Assembly (NCBI RefSeq): GCF_030035675.1
Contig: NC_084494.1
Coordinates: forward strand, 19,513,248-19,577,247
DNA length: 64,000 bases
Direction: 5' to 3'
Source of the DNA: Rhineura floridana
Lineage: Eukaryota; Chordata; Lepidosauria; Squamata; Rhineuridae
Shown here: one piece after another, positions 23,301 through 38,300 of the stretch
Layout: every line of letters starts with the position of its first letter
How positions within the stretch are numbered: the stretch's first letter is position 1
The notes under the pieces: model-generated
Seen by the model: the letters and a program-made list of their open reading frames with translations, nothing else
Told to the model about the DNA's origin: nothing
Database searches by the model: none
Position numbers and translations under genes: made by a program

Positions 23301-26300
23301 GTCCAACCCCCTGCTCAGTGCAGCAATCCAACTTAAAGTATACTCAACAGGTGGCTGTTCAGATGCCTCTTGAAGGCATCCACTGTTGGACAGTCCACTA
23401 CTCTCTGTGTAATTGGTTCCATTGTTGTATTGCTCTAACAGTTAGGACATTTTTCCTGATGTTCATTCGAAATCTGGCTTCCTGCAGCTTGAGCCCATTA
23501 TTCCGTGTCCTGCACTCTGGGATGATCAAGAACAGATCTTGGCCCTCCTTTGTGTGACAACCTTTCAACTACTACTATCATATCACTCTCAGTCTTCTCT
23601 TCTCAAGAGAAGAGACATGCCCAGTTCTTTCAGTTTCTCCTGATAGGGCTTTGTTCCCAGTCCCCTGATCATCCTTGTTGCCCTCTTCTGAGCCTGTTCC
23701 AGTTTGTCTACATCCTTCTTAAAGTGTGGTGTCCATAACTGGATGCAATACTCAAGATGATGCCTAACCAGTGCCAAATAAAGGAGAACTAATACTTCAT
23801 GCAATTTGGAAACTATACTCTGTTAATGCACCCTAAAACAGCATTTGCCTTTTTTGCAGTCACATCACAGTCTTGTCTTATATTCAGCTTGTGATCAACA
23901 ATAATTCCAAGATCCTTCTGTCATGTAGTATTGCTGAGCTCAGTATCCCCATCTTATAACTGTGCATTTGGTTTCTTTTTCCTAGGTGTAGAACTTTGCA
24001 CTTATCCCTCTTAAATGTCATTCTGTTGTTTTCAGCCCAATGCCCCAACCTATCAAGATCACTTTGAACCTTGTTTCTGTCCTCCAGGGTATTAGCTATC
24101 CCTTCCAATTTTGTATCATCTGCAATTTGATAAGTGTTCCCTACCCCTCCTCATCCCAGTCATTAATAAAAATGTTGAAAAGCACTGAGCCCTGTGGTAC
24201 CCTGCTTGTTACCTCCCCACACCCAGTGCTAAGAATTCTCATCTAGATTTCTCTAGCATATATGCAGAACAATAAAAGTGGTGACAGGTTCATATACACA
24301 GATTTCCCTTCACAGTTTCTCTCTCCTTCCTCAAGAGATGCACATCGGGGACTGTCACTGAGGGATGTCCAAGCATCTCTACCTGCAATTAACATTGGCA
24401 GTGATCCTTGGATGTTTGCTTAAAAGCAGCAAGTAGCCCATTGAGGATGAGACTGAAAAATTTCCTTAAGAACATAAGAAGAGTCCTGCTGGATCAGATT
24501 AAAGGCCTATCTACTCCAGAATCTTGTTTTCCACAGTCGCCAACCAGATGACTACAGGAAGCACGCAAACAGGACATGAGGGCCCTAACATCTCCCACTG
24601 TTGCTTCCCATGTTTTGCAAATACAAGCATGAGAGAGCTATTTCAACTGTCCACACATCCCACCCCATCCATATCTGGCCTACGAGTGCAATCTGGTGGA
24701 ACGCCTCTCCCGCTATGTACCTACCCGTTCGCTACGCTCGACGTCGAAGGCCCTTCTCCGGGTCCCAACTCATAGGGAGGCCCGGAGAGCAATAACTAGA
24801 TCTAGGGCCTTCTCAGTGTTGGCCCCCGAATTATGGAACGCCCTCCCTGACGAGATACGCCTGGCGCCTTCTTTGTTATCTTTTCGGCGCCAGGTAAAGA
24901 CCTACCTCTTTGCCCAGGCATTTTAATTTTAATTTTATTTTAATTTAATTTTAATTTTAAATCTATTGTAATTGTAATTTTATTTTAATTTTTGTCTTAA
25001 TTTTGTTTTTAAAATGTTTTTATAGTTGTATTGTATCCACTTTCACTTGTATTTTAATGTGGTTTTATTCTGTTGTACACCGCCCTGAGAGCTTGTTGCT
25101 AAAGGGCGGTCTAAAAGCACAATAAATAAATAAATAATAAACAAATAAATCTGATGTAGGTTTACTCAGAAGTAAGTCCCACTGTGTTCCCAAGTTAGTG
25201 TGCTTAGAACTGCAGCCTTTGGAAGAAAATCCTATGTAGTTGTTCTTATAATGGAATGAAATGGAATGCAGTGGGTCCTGTTCTATTCCAACTAGTCATT
25301 AGAAGAACTACTACAGAATTGGTGCCTGTGTTTGCTTGTTTTCCTCTTCCCTCCTAATCTCTTTTTCCTTTTGTGCTATGTCTTTTAGATTGTACACCTG
25401 TGGGCAGGGACTGTCTTGACTTTATTGATCTTATATAAGCTGCTCTAGAAGCCTTTTCAGTGGGCTATGAATCCTTTTAATTAAATAAATAACAAACAAA
25501 ACAAAGCCTAGGCATCTCCAAGCAAATCCCCATGTTACATTTTATGCATGCTGGTTTACACAGGATGTGCTTAGCAACAAAGGAATGTGTTACATAGGAA
25601 CCTGTACCATATGGGCCAGATGCACTCTTCCTCTCTGGCCTCAAATGCACTAAACATTTAAAGCACTATTATACCACTTTTAACTGCCATGGCTTCCCCC
25701 AAAGAATCCTGGGAACTGTCGTTTGTTAAGGGTGCTGAGAGTTTTTGGGTTTATGGGTTGTATTCAGTTGGTCATACTCAGAGCAGACCCACTGAAATTA
25801 AGACATGACTAACTAAGTTCCATTTATTTCACTGAGTGTACTGCGAGTGGAACTTACCAGGATACAACCCATTTTTTTGTTGTTAATTTTATTTATTTTA
25901 AAACATTTATAAGCTGCCTTTCTGGATCACGGTTTTTATATTATCACTGCTACTACAACAACATTTATATCCCACCTTTCTTTCACGGAGATCAAGGTGG
26001 CGTTCATGGTTCTCCCTCACACCATTTTATCCTCATAACAACCCTATGAGGTAGATTAGGCTGAAAGATTATGACTGGCCCAAGGTAATCCAGCAAGCTT
26101 CATGGCCAAGTAGGGATTTGAACCCTGGTCTCCCAGGTCCTGTTACAACAGTCTTATCACTGTGTAGGCCATCCTGAGAGTCCTGTTGCTGAAGTGTGGC
26201 TTGTAAATTGACTTAATAAATACAATACGTAGCTATACTTCACAAAGTGAAAAAAGATAATGAAAGTTTATCCCACTGGTAGTCATTTTATATTGACATG

Positions 26301-29300
26301 GAGACTGCTGACCTCCTACCCACCGGTAACCTGGAAGGGTGCCTGGCCAAGCCTCTGCTGAACACCTCTCAACACCTCTTCTATCTCCTTCTGAATGTTG
26401 CAGACAACTTCTTCCATCAACCCCACATCAGCGATTCCTTTCCAGAACATCAGTGTGTCCTCTGGCACAAGAGAAGAGAAAGATTTGGGAGGAAGTAACA
26501 TTTGGCAATTGCACCGCAAAGCTTTATTGGTAATCATGCCAGGACCAGCAACCCATCATGCAGCAGCAAGCATCTTCGGAAACTGGCTTCTCATGCTGCA
26601 AACCTACACGGGGTAGCGGAAGGAGAGGGGAACCATAGCTCAGTGGTACAGCATCTGCTTTGCATGCAGAAGGTCCCTGGTTCACTCCTTGGCATCTCCA
26701 AGTAGGGCTGGGAATGTCCTGTTTGAAACTCTGGAGTGCTGTCGCCAGTCAGTGTGGACAACACTGAGCTAGATGGACCAATGTTCTGATTTGGTACAAG
26801 GTAAGCTTCCTGTGCTCCTATGAGTTACTTGGGAGTAAGTGCCACTGAATTCAAGGGGGCCTACTCATGAGTAGACATGAACTGTGCTGTAAAATTGGCC
26901 ATTTTGGAAAAAAAATCCAACTCAACCCTGGAGACAGAGAGCAGCAACAGGGAATTCTGTATTGCTGTAAAAACTACATTTCATGACATTTGGAAGTCTG
27001 TTACTTTCTCTCCCCCCCCATCATTGCAGGGCCTTAATAGAGCTGCAGTTGGAGCAGCCACAATTGGAAGAGCTGCAGCTCAGTGGGTAAAACATCTGCT
27101 CTGCATGTAGGTCCCAGGTTCAACCCCTAGCATTTCCAGTTAGAACTGGGAAAGATTCCCTAAAACCCTTCAGCGCCATTGCCAGTCAGTGTAAACAGTA
27201 CTGAACTACATGGGCCAATGGTAAGACTCAGTATGAAGCGGCTTCCAGGAACTGGGCATTTTACATTTTTATTCCCTGCAATGCCTTCATCACTCATCAA
27301 AATCTGATTATATTTATTGTGTGTCAGCTTTATTTTATTCTCACCCACCTGTATTGTCAGGTAGAAAGGCAGCTATATTTTAAAGAAACAAATATATGCA
27401 AAGGTGGGATTTTCCATTATTTAAATAATATATTCTAAACAACTGAATCCATCCTTGGTGGGAGAGTGGGGTTTGCACATTTTAAAAATACAAAAATCAC
27501 AGGGCCTGGAATGGGGTCTATGCTCAGAGACAGGAAAGATTAGACCAGCCTATTGCCCTTCAATTGTTTTGGACCTCCAGGCTGGAAGAGACAAATGCAT
27601 GGAGGTAAGTCTATCAGTGGCTATACAGAGCCCCCAGGTACAGAGCTATTATGCCACTGAATACGGCTGCTGTTTTCCTGGTTGGCCAAGTGGAAAACAG
27701 GGCACTGCACTAGATGGACCTTTGGTTCAGTTCAGCAGGGCTCTTCTCATGTTTGTTATTTATTTAAGGCATTTATATACAGCTTTTCAGGTAGACCTCA
27801 CAAAGCAGTTTACATAAGATTCACACAAATGATTTTTTAAAAGTTGCAATAAAGTGGAAAAGACCGCTTGTTTGTTTAAGAAGCTGTTACTGCTTCTTCT
27901 CACTGCCCTCAGGGCAAGATGGTTCTGCAGATGTCCTTGTTGTGACATTTGGCGGGGGAGCACTATGGGAGCTGAATGGTGACAATTCCTCAGGCTTCTT
28001 TCTTCTCCTCTCAGGGCAATATGGTTCTTGTTGTCCTGCATGCTCACTCTTCAAAGACTACAGTAATACCTCCTGGACATTACTTTTTTAAAAGAAATTT
28101 TGCTACCAGAGGTAGGAATACCATGGAAAGAATAGGAATAAATTCCTACACCACAGAAGAAGAGCAGTTCAACACAGTTCAGCAAACTTTTCATTCAAAA
28201 CTAACAATACTCATGCCTGAAATGAAACAACCAGGTCAAGTGAGCCTTGTATACTTGAAGGCTTCTTCCAAAATGCACCCAGGGATGCCTGCCTTGCCTT
28301 TTTTCTTTTATTTATTTTATTTATTTAATTTAATTTATATACCGCCCTAAGCCCGAAGGCTCTCTGGGCGGTCTTACTATAGCAATCTAAAGCTTTGAGC
28401 ACAGTTCTCCCCTCTCCGTACACTTGACTAGCAGGTATGGGCAGCTGCCACCACCACCACCCTGTACCTGGCAAGTCGGTCTCTCTCCCTCTCCCTCCCT
28501 CTCCCCCCCCTCTCTCTGCCACCCTCCCCTACACTCGAGCACACAGTAAACAGTGCTTCCAGGGCACCCGAAGCACTGTTTGCTATGAAGGTGTCTGTAC
28601 TACATGGCAAGGAGTGCCATTCCAGCCACGCATGAGAAAGCTGCCTGCAGCAGCCACAATCCAGTAGCCAAGGTACCACATTCTGATTTTTTTTAATTTT
28701 TAATTTAATTTACATACCGCCCGAAGCCCGAAGGCTCTCTGGGCGGTGTACATAAAAGGTAAAAGCAAGGACAATATATAAATACAATAAATACCATAAC
28801 TCAAAAAACAAAAACATACAAACAATACAAGAACCAAACAACATCCTGAATACAACATAGTAATAAAATACTATAAAAATACACTTTAAAATGCCTGGTG
28901 TCAGAGTGTATGCCCCCCCCCCCAGGCTCCCCCACACCCAAAAAAGACTTTTATAAAAAGAGCTTCTTTCCTGCAGGATTCATTAACTGAGGTATTACTG
29001 TGCAAGACCAACAGACATCACAGATCAAAAGCACAGCCTTCTCAAGTAAAATACTTAAGGCAGCTCACACATTTAGGTGCACGCCCTCAAATGAGGAGGC
29101 ACTGAGTAGCATATGTACAGTATCTTCTGGCACGCCTCCCCCAGTATGAACCTAACCACACCCTTGGATCATCATCTGAAGCCATTCTCCGGGTCCCTCC
29201 TCTGAGGCATGCTCAGGCGATGGTGACAACGAAAAGGTCCTTTTCAGTTGTGGCTCCCCATTTGCGCAATGCTCTCTGTGTGGAATGCTCTGATGGACCA

Positions 29301-32300
29301 AGTAGATGCTGTTGTGTTGTTAGTGCCCTGTCAAAGCTTCCTACAGCTGTTACAGAGGGGCTTTTTTTGTAGGTATGTATGCTGAATGAAATTTGTTAAC
29401 ATTTGTAGGAATTTGTTTTCTTTTTTGGTATAATGCATTTATGTTTTTAAATGTAAGTCGCTGGGAAACCTTTCAGGTAACAAGCTAATAATGAATGTAA
29501 TTAATTTATTGATTAACTAACAACAGCACATGCCTGTGTGAAGCAGTCCACAATAATTGAAATAGTGACTGAATGGCCTTCTCTAATCAATGGGTCATGC
29601 ATTTGACACCCCATCTACAGAAGAGATGAAGACACTTGGGCGTGCCAGATGTTCCTGGACTACAACTCCCATCATCTCTCCCCTTTGGCAATTTTGGTTG
29701 GGGCTGATGGGAACTGGAGTCCAACAACATCTGAAGGGATATGGGTTCCCCATCTCTGATCTACATCCTTAAGAATGACATTTAGGTCTGTCTCTCATAA
29801 TCCCACTTCCTCCCTTCATCTTCCCCTGCCCCCCAAATAATCATCTCCATGTTTGTTTGTTTGTTTGTTTATATCCCGCCCTTCCTCCCAGCAGGAGCCC
29901 AGGGCGGCAATGGTGTTTACCATAACAATTTCTCACATGATTCACAGTCCAGCCAGAAGACCCCACCTGTGAAAAACCCACTTACAACTTGATATTCTAA
30001 TCAGAAATTTTGAAACCCAAATGTTCAATATGTGCCATGTGTTGAATATTTGAGGGGGGAGGGGATGCCCTAATACATGAATTTTAAAGTGTGGATTTTT
30101 ACATGCAAATTCAATTTTCAAAACATGGGTGAAATTTCTTGCCCCTTTCCCCCAAAAAAACATTCTAATATCAACTTTATGTTTTAGTATTAGGTTGTAA
30201 AAAGGATGTTTTTAAATTGTTAATTTATGATGTTATACATTTTGTTGTTAGCCGCCTTGATCTCTCTAGAGGAAAGGAAGGATATAATTTTTTAAAATAA
30301 ATAAAATAATAAACCTAGCTCTTTGTAGCATTTTGCTAATTGGAGATGGAGGGGGAGAAAGCCAGGCAGGCGGATGGCAAAGTCATTCAGGCAAACAGCG
30401 TGGACATACCTGAAATCTCCTCTGGGTCCTTCTTGATTCCCTCCTCAGTTGCCATGGTGACCGCTGCTGTCAGAGCAGAGTTCCATTCAATCCCTTCCTC
30501 CACATTCTCCTCAGACACTGCAATTTGAGTGATGCTTCCTGCAGAAGGGATAATACAAGTGAAGATGCTTCACTGCCAAGGCTGTCACAGTCCTTTCCCG
30601 TTCCATACACACACACACAAAAAGTAGGCTACCCAGCCTCATAAGAAGTAAAAACACATATGGATTGAACCAAGCAAAGTAAAACCAAAGGCCGATTTAC
30701 ATATCAAGAGCCCTATATAGTAGCCAACAAAACCACCATACCCATGCTGTATATTCTAAAAAAAAGAACCCAGCCATATTGATGCTAGGTGGATGTGGGT
30801 GCCTTTTAAACTTTATGTCCACCCAGTAGAGTGCCATAATGAGTAGTCTCCATGTGGAAGTCGTAAGAGGCTGGCAAAAAAAACCCTTCAAAATAAGCAG
30901 CAATAATTGGTTGGGAAGGCCATATTGCATGCCCATGTTCACTGGGCACACCTCTCCTGCCTCCAGGCTCTTTGATTGTATTGAACATGTGCACAATGTT
31001 TGCATATGCCCTACACACATAGAATCCAACAAGCAGAGGCCTGAACCTCATAAATCAATGTTCCACATACAATCTGGGAGGTGTCCACACAATTCAGGCC
31101 TATGCACATGTGATTTTGCATGTGTGCGCCCTATTCATATGTTACACCCATGCATGGCATCTGACATGTCCAGGGGTGGGAGAAGACATAATGTCTATGT
31201 GATCTCCATCTGGCTTTAAGATGAGGCAAAGATGACAAAAGACAAAGCTCACTTATTGGCCTAGGCCTATGGTCAACCAGATTTGTGGAAACAAATCATG
31301 GTATGCCTTAAGGTCCTGAAATGGGAGGATCAAGATCTCGGCTCCACCACCATCAACAAGCAAAGCACTGGATTAACAAAAAAGTTTAAAGGTAAAAATA
31401 AATCTGTGGGAACAGATGGAATTTCAACAAGTAATGGATTCCCACATACAACTGAAATTATTATTAAGATTTTATGTGCTTTGTCAAGCAATGGAGGATT
31501 ATCCTTGCTTTTGACTTTCAGGCATCTCTTGAAGAGTCTTTACCCTGATAGGCCTTTGCAGCTTTTTAAAAATTTTGATTAGCGAGTCATCTTACTGATT
31601 ATCTGCATTTTTATTTTTTAAATGGTGTTTTATGTTTTAACATTGTAAACTGCCCTGATATTCTATGATATAGTGGCATAGAAATACTTTTATAATAAAG
31701 AAAAAGTAATCAAACATAAGTTGGTCATGTCTATTAACTTCAGTGAGTCTGCTCTGACTAGGATTATCATTGAATACCACCATATATATATGATGACTGA
31801 AGACCTACATTAAGTGGCTTGGGCACACCTTTATGGTATGTTTGAATCGGAGAGAGATAATGGCAGCTAAGGCTTTATGATTAACATACTGTTTCCCAAG
31901 CCTTTGGAATGAGGTGGGCTTTAAATCATGTCTAAATAAATACATTTCAAGGGAAACCATTTCAGTGTGGTACTTGGTGCCACATAGGCAAAACAAGCTA
32001 AATGTTGGAAATGTAATCACAGGACAGCTGATTATTCTTTTTCTTATTTTATTTGACATATTTAGTGGAAGTGAAAAACCATTAACATTTTTGGCATAAC
32101 GTATTAGATACACTCAGGGCCTTGAGTACTGTGCTATTTTGCAATCGCACAACACAATGGCCTGATTGGTATTGGGTGAATTGTTCTGAATGCAGAGAAT
32201 CTAATCCTTCTTTCTTTCTTGCAAGATTCTAGTCCACATCGATGCACTTGAAAGGGTGTGGGCAACATTCCGTGAAATTTCAGAAGCCAGCAGGTAAGCC

Positions 32301-35300
32301 GAGTAGAACATCCAGTGGTCAGGGGTAGGGCTTCGCTGCCCTACATGGGAATTTGCCCCTTTTTATAACTAGAAGCAAAGTAAATTAAGCAAATACATGT
32401 GATTACAAGCAAATGTGCATGACTTATAAAATTTAGTTTTTATTGGCACAGAATTTGAGCTACGTTGATATAAACAGTGTAATTTTTTATTTTAATAAAA
32501 AATGAATAAATCTAGGTACATTGTATAAAATGTACCAGCTACAGAATGATTCATAATCAGATCGCTCTAATTGGTTTATGAAAAGTTTCAGTTCCACCCA
32601 TAGATAAAGACTTTATAGCTAATCTTCTAAGAGGAAATGGAAGAGTTCTTCTCACCAACATATGGGGGGGGGAGCCAGTGTGGTGTAATGGTGAAAGTGT
32701 TCAGTGATGACCAGGATTTCAATCCCCACTCAGTCATGAAGCTGATTGGGTGACCTTGGGCCAGTCACTGTCCCTCAGGCTAACCTTCCTCACAGGGTTG
32801 TTGTGAGGATAAAATGGAGAGAGGGAGAACCATGCATACCACTTTGAGCTCCTTGGAGGAGAGGTGGGATATAAATGTAATAAATAAATAAATACGGAGA
32901 AATGTCATGATCTTGTCCATATGGGGGAAGAGATGGAAATTATGAATGCCTTGGAAAATATGGCCCTTTTTTGGAATTTGTATTACCAAGGAACTTATTG
33001 CATGTATGCTGCACTTTAAAAAACACACCCTTTTTTAAGGTTATGATTGTTGCTACCTTTAGCACAGACACAGTGGTGAGGTTCCAGATACACCGCCACA
33101 AGGCAGGATGAAAACAGAAGCCTGAGAGACTGAGCTGAGGCACCACCTTGCAGAATTCCAAGAGCCAAAAATCGGGCAGGGTGGGGAGGAAAGAAATTCC
33201 ACACGTAATCTTGTAACAGGAATATAAATCAGTTTGGGGGGCGGGATCTCTCAGTTGTCCATACACTTTAGAATGATGGTTACTAAATTGTTTCCTAGAA
33301 TGTTAGAAGTTCCCATTAAAGGTTTCTCAAAGAGAGAGGAAAATATCAGTAACAGTAAACAAGATACCTGAAAGACAACTTGTCTACCTTTACACAACAC
33401 AGCTGCAGGGAAGTGCCATGCATGTTCTATATCAGGTGCAGGGGACCTTTGGACCTCCAGATGTTGCTCAACTATAACTCCCATCATCCCTGTCCATTGA
33501 CCATGCTTACTGGGATTGATGGGAGTTGTAGTTCAGCAAGGTTCCCCACAGCTGTTCTAGATGCACTCCTAGTTTGCACAAGGCAATAGCTTAGACCCAA
33601 TAGATCTGGACAGACTTGACATGAACTGGAAGTACACTCAAAAACACACTTCAGAATTAATTAAAATACACAGCGATTCAGCAATGGGTAGAGAGGGCAT
33701 TCCTCAGCAGATAAATTATGAGGGTATTTCAGGTTTACAACCTTTGCCCCATTTCCACTTTACTGTTCTCTCATTAGAGAAACAAGTTGACCCTCCCAGG
33801 CAAAGTAAAAGTATACCTCAAGGATTTCATGGAAGAAGTGGTATAGGAATAGGAAGAAAAGTTTTTAACATTAGCTAATGAGAAGTCAGGATGAGGGCAG
33901 ACAGTAGTGGCACACAACAGGAATGAATTCTACTCCTGTTCCCTACCGTCAGCAGAGGTGGGAGTCTGTACCAGGCTTTGCTGCCCTGGCACTGGTGCCC
34001 TGGCACTGCTGATCAGGAGGTCAAACTTGGTGCTGCGGCAGGTGTTTGTGCAAACCTTGTCATGCTGGTAGAAGTCAATTTGCCCAGAATCCATCATCTT
34101 TCTGCACAGAAATGGAAAGGAAAAAAAGAACTCATGGGAGATGAACCTTCTGTTTGGAGATACTTGAAGAAAAGGTCTCAAGGCAAAAAGATTAAACATT
34201 TTTGGCTCAATGCATTTTTAGAGGCACTCAAGGTCATGCGTATTGTGCACTTTAATCTCAATCATACAACAAAACAGCAAGACTTGGCACTAAGTGCATT
34301 GTTCAACATCCTGAGAAACTCATCCTTCTTTCTTGCACAATTTTAGCCCATATAGATGCAAATATAGGCTTGAAAAGCATGTGGGCAACATCTGGCAATA
34401 CCTCAGGAGCCAGCAGGGAAGCCAAGCAGGACTTTCTCTGCCCGTCATAGCTCTTTGCCCTCTTTTATGATTGCAAGAGACTAACTTAATAAAAAAAATG
34501 CAAATATGCATGGTTTATGAATTATTGTGTAGATTTTTACCTCACTTTTCACGGCATTTAACCCTGATTAATAAAAGTTGAAAAATTCAGCCTTTTGATG
34601 TGCAACCCCATAGAAACAGCTCTGCTCCACAGCCAATTTGATCCAGGAAGGGATGCATCTGGGGCTTGGTTGCTCTTTCTCTCACCACCAAGGCAAGACA
34701 TCCAGAAGTACCACTGACAGTGGTGAGAGAGAAGGGCAACTCCATTAAGCCCCCTCCTTTAAGGAAAGGGGCAACTTGCCATCAAGACATTTATCCATAG
34801 GAGGGAAGGGCAGCAACAGAATCCTTGATATCCTGCTAAAGGCATTGTGATCACTCCCAGATTTAGGCTACCACCACTCTGGCAATTGTGGTTGTAACAG
34901 TCAGCCCTTCTTCCCAAGGAACTCTGGGAATTGTAGTTCTGTGAGGGAATAGGGGGTCTCCTCTCGGCACCCTTCACAAACTTCACTTCCCAGGATTGGG
35001 AACAGCCATGACTGTTTAAAATGGAATGGTAGTGGAATAAATATATTATGAGAGTGTGGCTTTAGTATAGTATGCGAGTGCTTCCATGAAGTGATTGCTC
35101 TTTGCTCCACTGCTGAGGCCAAGGCAGCCAGAATCTCAGTATACATAAGTCTAGGATGGGAAGAGTCTGTTTCTTTGCTCTATGACTGAAGGGGAAGACT
35201 GTAAGCAATGTTAATATTTGTAAGCCGCCATGTACTAAGTAAACAAACTTGAGAACTTTTTGTTGAAAAACAGTATATACATTTAATTAAAAATAAACAT

Positions 35301-38300
35301 GAGAAGTATGATAATCAGAGGAAAAGCTCATTTGACATTGATAGGGACTGCACACCCGCCGAGCAGCAGTAAAGAAATGCAAATTATTTGCCACTCCCTC
35401 AGTTGTATACTTCATGTTTCTACCCCAGGGCACCTTTCTAGTGTACTCTGAGGGACCATTCAATTGTCAAAGGATTCAATCCTATCTGAAAGATTCGTAT
35501 CTCAGAGTGCACTATGCTGAACTCTCAGCACCACTTTTAACCAGCAGATGAGATGTGGGCTTTTGACAGGGAGATTGCTACGGAGGCAGAAAGCCATTAC
35601 CTCAGCATGATTCCTCCCAGGCGAATAGCTCTCTTCCAGTCTTTCAGGGTAGATTTGCCAGCCAGATGAACAAAATGCTTTGGGCTGATAAGCTGGTCAT
35701 TGAACTAACAATAAGAAAAAAGAGGGTATCTCATTTCTCAACCATCTCACACACCATCTTCAACTCAGCAGAGCAGCCCCCATCAACCACAGATGCACAT
35801 GATCAAATCATAGCAGCAACTAGTGAATATATAGTCAGCATTTAGTGAAACAAAGGGCAGGCAGGGCTTTCCTTCAGGACCCTATCTCAGTAACTTTCAA
35901 CTTTTGCAGACACAGGGCCCATCTTGATTTACAACTTGCAACGTGGGACCCACTCTTGCATTTATTTTTAATAATACATGTCCATCTTCTTGCTCTTCTT
36001 CTGTGAAGACCAGATGCAAGGAAAAACAGCAGAGATACCTTCTTTGATAATGCTGTAGAAGAGGGAATTTTGTTCCTCATCCTGTATGACAACTTGCATC
36101 TGCCAAAATTCTATTTTCAACACCTGTATTACAGATATAACAGGCTTCTCAATGGCTAACAGTTATGAAAGCTATAGGCCATCTCCAGGATCAGAGGCAG
36201 AATACCTGTTTCTGGGGAACAGCAACAGGAATGTGGGGAGGGATAACACCCTCATGCCTTGCTTGTGGGTTTCCCAGAAGAATTTGGTTGGCCACTGTGG
36301 CAAATAGGATACTGGACTAAATAGGGCTTTGGTCTGATCCAGCAGAGCTCTTGTGTTCTGTCTTCCTTTACACCTGATCATCTATTTTTCTTGTCTTAAG
36401 AAACAAAGCAAAACATCCTAAACAACAAGAAGTGAGATAGTGGCAATGTCACAACTGCAAACCACCTAAGGTTAGGGCATAATCCACTTGTGAGTCCTGA
36501 ACCTTGTGATGTTCCTATATTAATGTATATATGGTAAGTGTTGTTGTTTTAGAAGATACATGGTAAGTGGAGTGAAAGAGGGGGAGTGAATGGGCAGTAG
36601 AATGCGAGATGATTGGCTGAGTGTTTAAAATGGCTGAATGTATAAAAGGGAGAGTGGAATAGGGGGGAGAAGAGAAAGAGTGGATTGCTTGGTGGGGTTT
36701 AGAGAGTTGTTTACCAGGAGGGAGGTGGAGTTCGGATTAGTATTGAGTAAAACCATATGCTTATGTGCCTTAAGAAGAAATCTTGTTAATCTTGTTAGCT
36801 TTGTTACCTGTAATAAATACTTAATTTGGTTTACCAAAGGCCTGATCCTTGGCTGGGGTTTCACAGACCAGAAGGGAGGGTAAGGTAATGACCAAGGCTG
36901 AAGGGGAACTGTAACAAATGGTGGCAGCGGTGAAGAGAATAACAATACTAGTATTCAGAGTCTCTGGGAATACTAGTATTGGGACGTTACTGGTGGTTGC
37001 CTAGCAGGGGGATCTGTTGAGATCTGTGCTAGAGCAGATAGGTAAACCATAAGAGAGTGCGGTCTGGACTGGTGGAGTCCCTGGTGGTGCCTAGAGACAG
37101 GCAGTAACCACGAGCAGGTAGGAACCTGACAGGGAGAGCCAGGGAAGGACGTATCACATGTGGTGTCAGTAGCGGTGGGATACGAACAACAGAGAATCCA
37201 GATACGAATACTAGAGAATCCAGAACAGTGGTGTGGCAAACAGAAATAACAAAACAAGATTTCTTGTGAGAGTGACTGGCAAAGAGTGTGTGGCAAAGAG
37301 TGAGTGAACTCAAACACCATGGCTGAATACATAAAAATGAAAAGAGGAGCTGGTGGAGAAGTGCATAACATTCAATTTACCTCACGAGGGTAAAGGGGTA
37401 GATGAATTGAGGGTAGCACTTATAGGATTTGCTACTGCCCAGCAAAAACAACCTGTCAGGGAAGAGACCCCAGAAGGATATTTAAGCAATCCCGCTTATA
37501 TAGAGTACTTGAGAGAGAAGTTAAGATGGGAGGCTGAGGAAAAAGACAAGCAGAGGGAGTTGGAAGCTGAGAGATTGAAGATGGAAGCTGAGAGATTGAA
37601 GATGGAAGCTGAGAGATTGAGGATGGAAGGTGCAGAGAAGGAAAAACAGAGGGAGTTGGAAATTGAGAGAATGAGATTGGGGTTTGAGGAGAGGGAGAAG
37701 CAACGAGCATTGGATGCTGAATTACAAGTAGAAAAGTTAAAATTTGATAGAGAGAAATTTCACTCTGAGGAGACAAGGAAAGACAGAGATGGAGCAAAAA
37801 TAAAAATTACTCCAAAGGACTTTGCTGTCTATGAGCCTGGTCAAGATCCTCAAATTTACCTCAGCACCTTTGAAAAAGCAGCTCAGTTGTGGGGGCTACC
37901 TGAAGATAAATACATGCAGTATTTATCAAACCTGATTAAAGGGGAATTGGCTGAGGTATACCAATATTTCCCCTCAGACAGGCCCGTCACCTATGCTGAA
38001 TTCAAAGAAGCAGTGTTTAAAAGATTCAGACTGGGGCCTGATTATTTTAGAAAGCTTTTCAGAAACTGCCAGATACAGACAGGGAGGTCTTTTGTGGAAC
38101 TGGGAGCAAAGTTAATGGATATATTTGGAAAGTGGATGAGTAGTGCCAAAGCTCAGTGGAAGAGGTGAAAAGCCTCATGATACTGGATCAATTATACCAT
38201 CAGTTACCACCAGAAATAAGGCTCCTGGTCAAAGACCGTTCCCCTACATCTGTGCAGGAGGCCGCAGAGATGGCGGATCACTTCGCCTCCAATAGAACTG

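Larger units (their letters stand above)
23020..26323 (-). other. GMEB1 intron 7
   Basis: It carries a CR1 fragment, an L2 3' end, family B and C palindromes, a dispersed repeat D piece, and an L2-tailed SINE reading on the minus strand near 25880-26170. No other coding signal is visible. Confidence 0.75.
26462..30409 (-). other. GMEB1 intron 6
   Basis: It is filled with tRNA-Ala SINEs, a Tigger-like element broken by L2 tails, an L2 3' end and a family A palindrome. Small open frames are repeat translations. Confidence 0.75.
30539..33946 (-). other. GMEB1 intron 5
   Basis: It contains an L2 end (31440-31710), a family C remnant (31715-31785), an unclassified repeat (about 32110-32430), an L2-tailed SINE (32672-32900) and a family A palindrome (33425-33560). 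The 30700-31250 stretch shows nothing I recognise. Confidence 0.7.

Noticed and set aside
26632-26822. Possible tRNA-Ala gene
   Set aside because: Box A and B are present, but the acceptor stem does not pair and the sequence continues into a SINE body found at several other places in the window.
30697-31219. Overlapping open frames of 111 and 126 codons on opposite strands
   Set aside because: No recognisable protein features, no splice context, and they lie in a GMEB1 intron.
34890-35010. Family A palindrome
   Set aside because: It has a similar palindromic layout but different core motifs (CTCTGGGAATTGTAGTTCTG), so it was treated as a separate, unnamed palindrome.
36625-37371. Minus-strand open frames across the 5' LTR and leader
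   Set aside because: They are antisense shadows repeated at 42078-42986 because the sequence itself is repeated.
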